Positions 37,517-40,749 of a stretch of DNA of 40,749 nucleotides are shown one piece after another. The translations under genes were made by a program, and so were the position numbers. Origin of the DNA: Saprospiraceae bacterium (lineage in GTDB: Bacteria; Bacteroidota; Bacteroidia; Chitinophagales; Saprospiraceae); assembly GCA_020630555.1 (NCBI GenBank), contig JAHDBE010000001.1:1-40749 (forward strand), in the 5' to 3' direction. Positions within the stretch are counted from its first letter, which is position 1. The number at the start of each line of letters is the position of its first letter. The notes under the pieces were generated by a model. That model saw nothing but the letters and a program-made list of their open reading frames with translations. It had not been told where the DNA came from and searched no databases.

Positions 37517-40500
37517 TCTAAACTTACTCTATTATTGTCGTCCCCTTTATTGGCTTCAAGCCGCATTAAAGGAAGTTCAATTGTAAAGATCGTACCTTCA
37601 TTGATGGTACTCACAAAACTAATTTGTCCATCTAAGGATTCAATAATGTTGCTTGAGATGGCTAAACCTAATCCTGTACCAGAATTTTTAGTGGTGAAAT
37701 TTGGTCTAAATACTTTATCTCGCATCTGAATAGGGATGCCTTGTCCATTATCTTTAACTGAGATAAACGCGCGCTGATTTTCCTTTTTTAAATCTACTTC
37801 GATTAGCCCCCGACGATCTTCGGGAATGGCTTGAATGGCATTTTTGATTAAGTTGGTCAATACTCGAATGAGTTGGCCACGATCTGCAAATACATATATG
37901 TCATCGATAGGTTCAGTCATCCGAATATCCATATCCTCACGTTTTCTGAAAAGGTCATGAACATTTTCAACAATTTCATTAAGAATGACTTTTTCATTAG
38001 TAGCAATTGGCATTTTAGCGAAATGCGAAAACTCACTGGCAATTTTCGAGAGATTGTCTATTTGTTCGATAAGAGTATGACTCACACGTCCAATCATTGC
38101 TTGAGCTCTGTCCGGGTCCGCCTCTAGTGCTCTTTGTAGATATTGGACATTCAGCTTCATGGGAGTTAGAGGGTTTTTTATTTCGTGGGCTACTTGCTTA
38201 GCCATTTCTCTCCAAGCCGTGTCTCTTTCTGTACGAGCCAGAACAGTAGCGCTTTCTTCGAGTTTCAAAATCATGCGATTATATTCCTCGATCAAGGCAC
38301 CAATTTCATCGTTTCTTTGCCACTCTAATTTTTCGTTTTTACGACCGAGTGTCAGAGTTTTTATTTTTTCAGCGAGTCGTTGAAGGGGTCTCGTAATGGA
38401 ATCTGCTATACTCAGAGCGATAGCACCGGCTAAGAGAAATAGAAAAACATATACATTGAGAATTGTACTAATAAAATCTATAATTCTTGATTGAACAACG
38501 TTTGAGGTCTGATGATCCACTTTTAAAAATGCATATGGCTTTAGATTTGGACTTAACAATGGAATGAAACTTGTCGAATGTCGATCCGAATGTTGATCGA
38601 TATATACGCGTTGAGGATTTTGTTTAAGTCTCTGAAACACCTCAAATTCCATTAAAGGATTAGCATTGGAATTTAAACTTCGCTCGAGAACGCCGTGCTG
38701 ATTAAATAGTGAAAATTCGGCATTGTGAACCTCGCTTAGTGTTCGTAATGAATTATTGACGATTACACGAGAATCAATATTACCTATGGCCTCGGAGATT
38801 CGATCTTCAATGTCGTTTTTAATGGCTTCGATTTGGATTTCGACTCGTCTTTCTTCGCTTTGAGTTAATACATTACTGAAATAAAAAACTGTTATGAATC
38901 CTATTAAAAGAAATGAGAATATAATCAGTAGTATAAATGCAAGTTGAATTCTCCCTTTTAAAGTATTGGCTGATTTTAACTTGAGCCTTAAATCTTCATG
39001 AAGAAAACCAAATTTGTTGTTTAGCAGAGTCATTAAAAACATACTGGCCCCGAAAAGGCAAAAAATGAACGAAAACAAAGAAATAGGCTTTAATAGATTA
39101 TCCAGTTTTTCGGATGAAATGATCTTCGTTCCCGGTACCGGTTCTTTGACTAAGATTGAAATTCCATCTATAACATAATTTCCTTCATCTAGTGATTTAA
39201 ACGGATCAGCATCTTGGTAATATTGACTTTCTTTATGACTACTTAATTCGATATCATTTTTAAATATTGAATAACTAAGTGATGTCGAATTCGAGTTTGA
39301 TGCCTCCTTGCTTAGTATGTAATAAAAATCTAGTCTGTTTTGAGGGAAATTATCATTGACGACGGTATAATGTCTCAAATACATCCCTTCAAAGGGGTTA
39401 TAGTATAAATCTTCTTGAAGTAGGTCGGATTGGCTTAAACTTTTATCCAATAAACCTCTGGGAAGAAAGTTTTTTCTGAATATCGAATTACCAAGGCCAT
39501 CATATATTTCTAGCCCTAGATTAAATTCATTTAAATCGAATTGATTAATTGTTGTTTTTAAGTAGTCCAGGACATCATTTTTATCCAAACCCGCACGTAA
39601 TTCTCCCGAACCGATTTGTCTCGTTGTAGGCAAGGAATCAAGTTGGTCAAAAAAACCTGAAACGACAGTATTTTGATTTTGATCTAAAGGGTAGTACAAA
39701 GTATTAAGAAAACGTGCTCTGTCAATGTTTCTCTTTTTTAAACTATAACTGAAAAGAAGACTGCTTAATAGGGCAGAGAACAGCATTATCCACCATATTG
39801 CCCAAATTAAACCTGGCTGTTTTTTTTCTCTGAAAAGATCAAATAATAGGTAATAAGCGCTGAGAAATGTAAGTATGAGAATTGAATTCAAATTCAATTC
39901 GACTATACTTAATAAGAAAATACTAATTAATAAACTTATTCCTAGTGACCATATTTTTGTTTTTAAATCTAAATTTTGGCTATAGCCCAGTAAACTATGA
40001 CTCGCTAAGAAGATCCCAAAACCAAAAAGAAATAAAGAGACAATAGCTAGGATACTGTATTTGTCGAAAGTAAGAATTAGATCAATGTCCAAATTTACAC
40101 CTGTATTAAAGACGAGACCTTGGCATATGCTGACAAACTCTAAAAACATTAGATTTATAAAAATTAGAGTAAGACTTGTACCGATTATACCTGTCGGTTT
40201 TTTCTTAAAACTAAATCTGGATAGTCCAATAGTGAAAATTAAAAAGAACAGACTGTTTAACACAAAATCACCTAAAGTAGGATTGATTAAGTTTAAATAA
40301 TTGGAATCAGAAAAAAAGGTGGTGTCTTTAAGTACGCTGTTTTGCGAAAATAATGCTGTCGCTAATCTAACAGCAATAAAACCTATAAATAGCGCGATCC
40401 AACCATTAGTTTGTTTAGCACACCAATCCGAAAAGAGGAAAAGAAAACTAATTAATAGTAATGCACACAGGAAAGAGAATATGGTCGATTTCCAAGGATC

Positions 40501-40749
40501 TGGAATATATTGTTTTATGGATATGGAGAGCTTTCTATTGTCATAATTTAAATGAAACGGACCGTCTTGGTGACGCTTAAATGTAAATTCTGAATGACCA
40601 ATAATTTCATCAGACAAGATTTCTTCAGAATCATTATCGTAAACAGGAAGAAATCTCTCAATAAATCCATTAGAACTCTTTGTATTGCAATAAATTCCAG
40701 ACACCTGAGAATTTGGATAGTCTACTGGATTGGATGTGTTCCAGGCCGC
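37513..40749 (-). CDS. Large NtrY-like sensor histidine kinase (N-terminus outside window)
   Basis: The frame stays open to the right edge, so the GTG start in the ORF track at 40704 is probably not the real start; at least 1078 residues are present. The first half has about eight hydrophobic segments, then an extracytoplasmic part with two further membrane helices and a sensor region (about 605-715, numbered from 40704). It continues with a HAMP domain ([18 protein letters not shown], about 760-815), the phosphoacceptor His840 in [13 protein letters not shown], and an ATPase domain with [11 protein letters not shown] (about 950), DNGQGIP and [16 protein letters not shown]. It phosphorylates an unknown response regulator; none is in the window. 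Confidence 0.92.
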   Translation of the reverse strand, partial: AAWNTSNPVDYPNSQVSGIYCNTKSSNGFIERFLPVYDNDSEEILSDEIIGHSEFTFKRHQDGPFHLNYDNRKLSISIKQYIPDPWKSTIFSFLCALLLISFLFLFSDWCAKQTNGWIALFIGFIAVRLATALFSQNSVLKDTTFFSDSNYLNLINPTLGDFVLNSLFFLIFTIGLSRFSFKKKPTGIIGTSLTLIFINLMFLEFVSICQGLVFNTGVNLDIDLILTFDKYSILAIVSLFLFGFGIFLASHSLLGYSQNLDLKTKIWSLGISLLISIFLLSIVELNLNSILILTFLSAYYLLFDLFREKKQPGLIWAIWWIMLFSALLSSLLFSYSLKKRNIDRARFLNTLYYPLDQNQNTVVSGFFDQLDSLPTTRQIGSGELRAGLDKNDVLDYLKTTINQFDLNEFNLGLEIYDGLGNSIFRKNFLPRGLLDKSLSQSDLLQEDLYYNPFEGMYLRHYTVVNDNFPQNRLDFYYILSKEASNSNSTSLSYSIFKNDIELSSHKESQYYQDADPFKSLDEGNYVIDGISILVKEPVPGTKIISSEKLDNLLKPISLFSFIFCLFGASMFLMTLLNNKFGFLHEDLRLKLKSANTLKGRIQLAFILLIIFSFLLIGFITVFYFSNVLTQSEERRVEIQIEAIKNDIEDRISEAIGNIDSRVIVNNSLRTLSEVHNAEFSLFNQHGVLERSLNSNANPLMEFEVFQRLKQNPQRVYIDQHSDRHSTSFIPLLSPNLKPYAFLKVDHQTSNVVQSRIIDFISTILNVYVFLFLLAGAIALSIADSITRPLQRLAEKIKTLTLGRKNEKLEWQRNDEIGALIEEYNRMILKLEESATVLARTERDTAWREMAKQVAHEIKNPLTPMKLNVQYLQRALEADPDRAQAMIGRVSHTLIEQIDNLSKIASEFSHFAKMPIATNEKVILNEIVENVHDLFRKREDMDIRMTEPIDDIYVFADRGQLIRVLTNLIKNAIQAIPEDRRGLIEVDLKKENQRAFISVKDNGQGIPIQMRDKVFRPNFTTKNSGTGLGLAISSNIIESLDGQISFVSTINEGTIFTIELPLMRLEANKGDDNNRVSLD

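Noticed and set aside
40301-40546. Plus-strand ORFs opposite the kinase gene
   Set aside because: They lie antisense to a clear histidine kinase reading frame and show no recognisable domain.

Overview
The window is a chromosomal segment of an AT-rich member of the Bacteroidota. Four lines of evidence point there: a metallopeptidase with a type IX secretion (T9SS) C-terminal sorting domain; promoters of the TAnnTTTG type rather than TATAAT; start codons without Shine-Dalgarno sequences; and the order rpsL-rpsG-fusA-rpsJ...rplQ with no tuf, followed by carA, eno and a DivIC/FtsB-like gene. The style of the sigma/anti-sigma pair and of the long NtrY-like kinase would fit Saprospiria or a related class, but a finer placement cannot be proven from the sequence.

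Layout. Positions 1-7 kb hold the 3' end of an unknown gene, an ECF sigma factor, a membrane-anchored protein with a C-terminal outer-membrane-barrel-like domain, a small lipoprotein, a secreted M4 peptidase and a family 9 glycosyltransferase. Positions 7-15.6 kb are a patchwork of short transcription units on both strands: an SPFH/prohibitin protein, a DUF3303-like protein, an alpha/beta hydrolase, a DUF4407-like membrane protein, a small barrel protein, a secreted helical protein, a zinc-ribbon protein, an amidohydrolase lipoprotein, a polyprenyl synthetase and a GNAT acetyltransferase. Positions 15.6-33.9 kb are the str-S10-spc-alpha ribosomal protein supercluster, including secY, map, infA, rpmJ and rpoA. 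It starts at clear promoters before rpsL and rpsJ, has a probable internal promoter before rplP and a hairpin terminator or attenuator between rpsD and rpoA, and ends at a strong terminator after rplQ. Positions 33.9-37.5 kb carry carA, eno, a DivIC/FtsB-like gene and sucD. A large sensor histidine kinase on the minus strand runs off the right edge.

The ribosomal part is ordinary for the phylum. Two things stand out. First, a short palindrome, TTGGC-GAAA-GCCAA (and its TTGAC-GAAA-GTCAA variant), recurs about a dozen times, nearly always inside genes and in the same codon phase. Its core is the sequence known to make a very stable DNA mini-hairpin. Second, the protein after the ECF sigma factor seems to join an anti-sigma-like cytoplasmic end, one inner-membrane helix, a long periplasmic linker and an outer-membrane barrel in one chain.

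No tRNA, rRNA, CRISPR array, insertion sequence or prophage was seen. No gene-free stretch exceeds 300 bases; the longest is about 160 bases (9351-9511), where I see no clear signal. All calls come from reading the sequence and the supplied ORF track. No database search was run.
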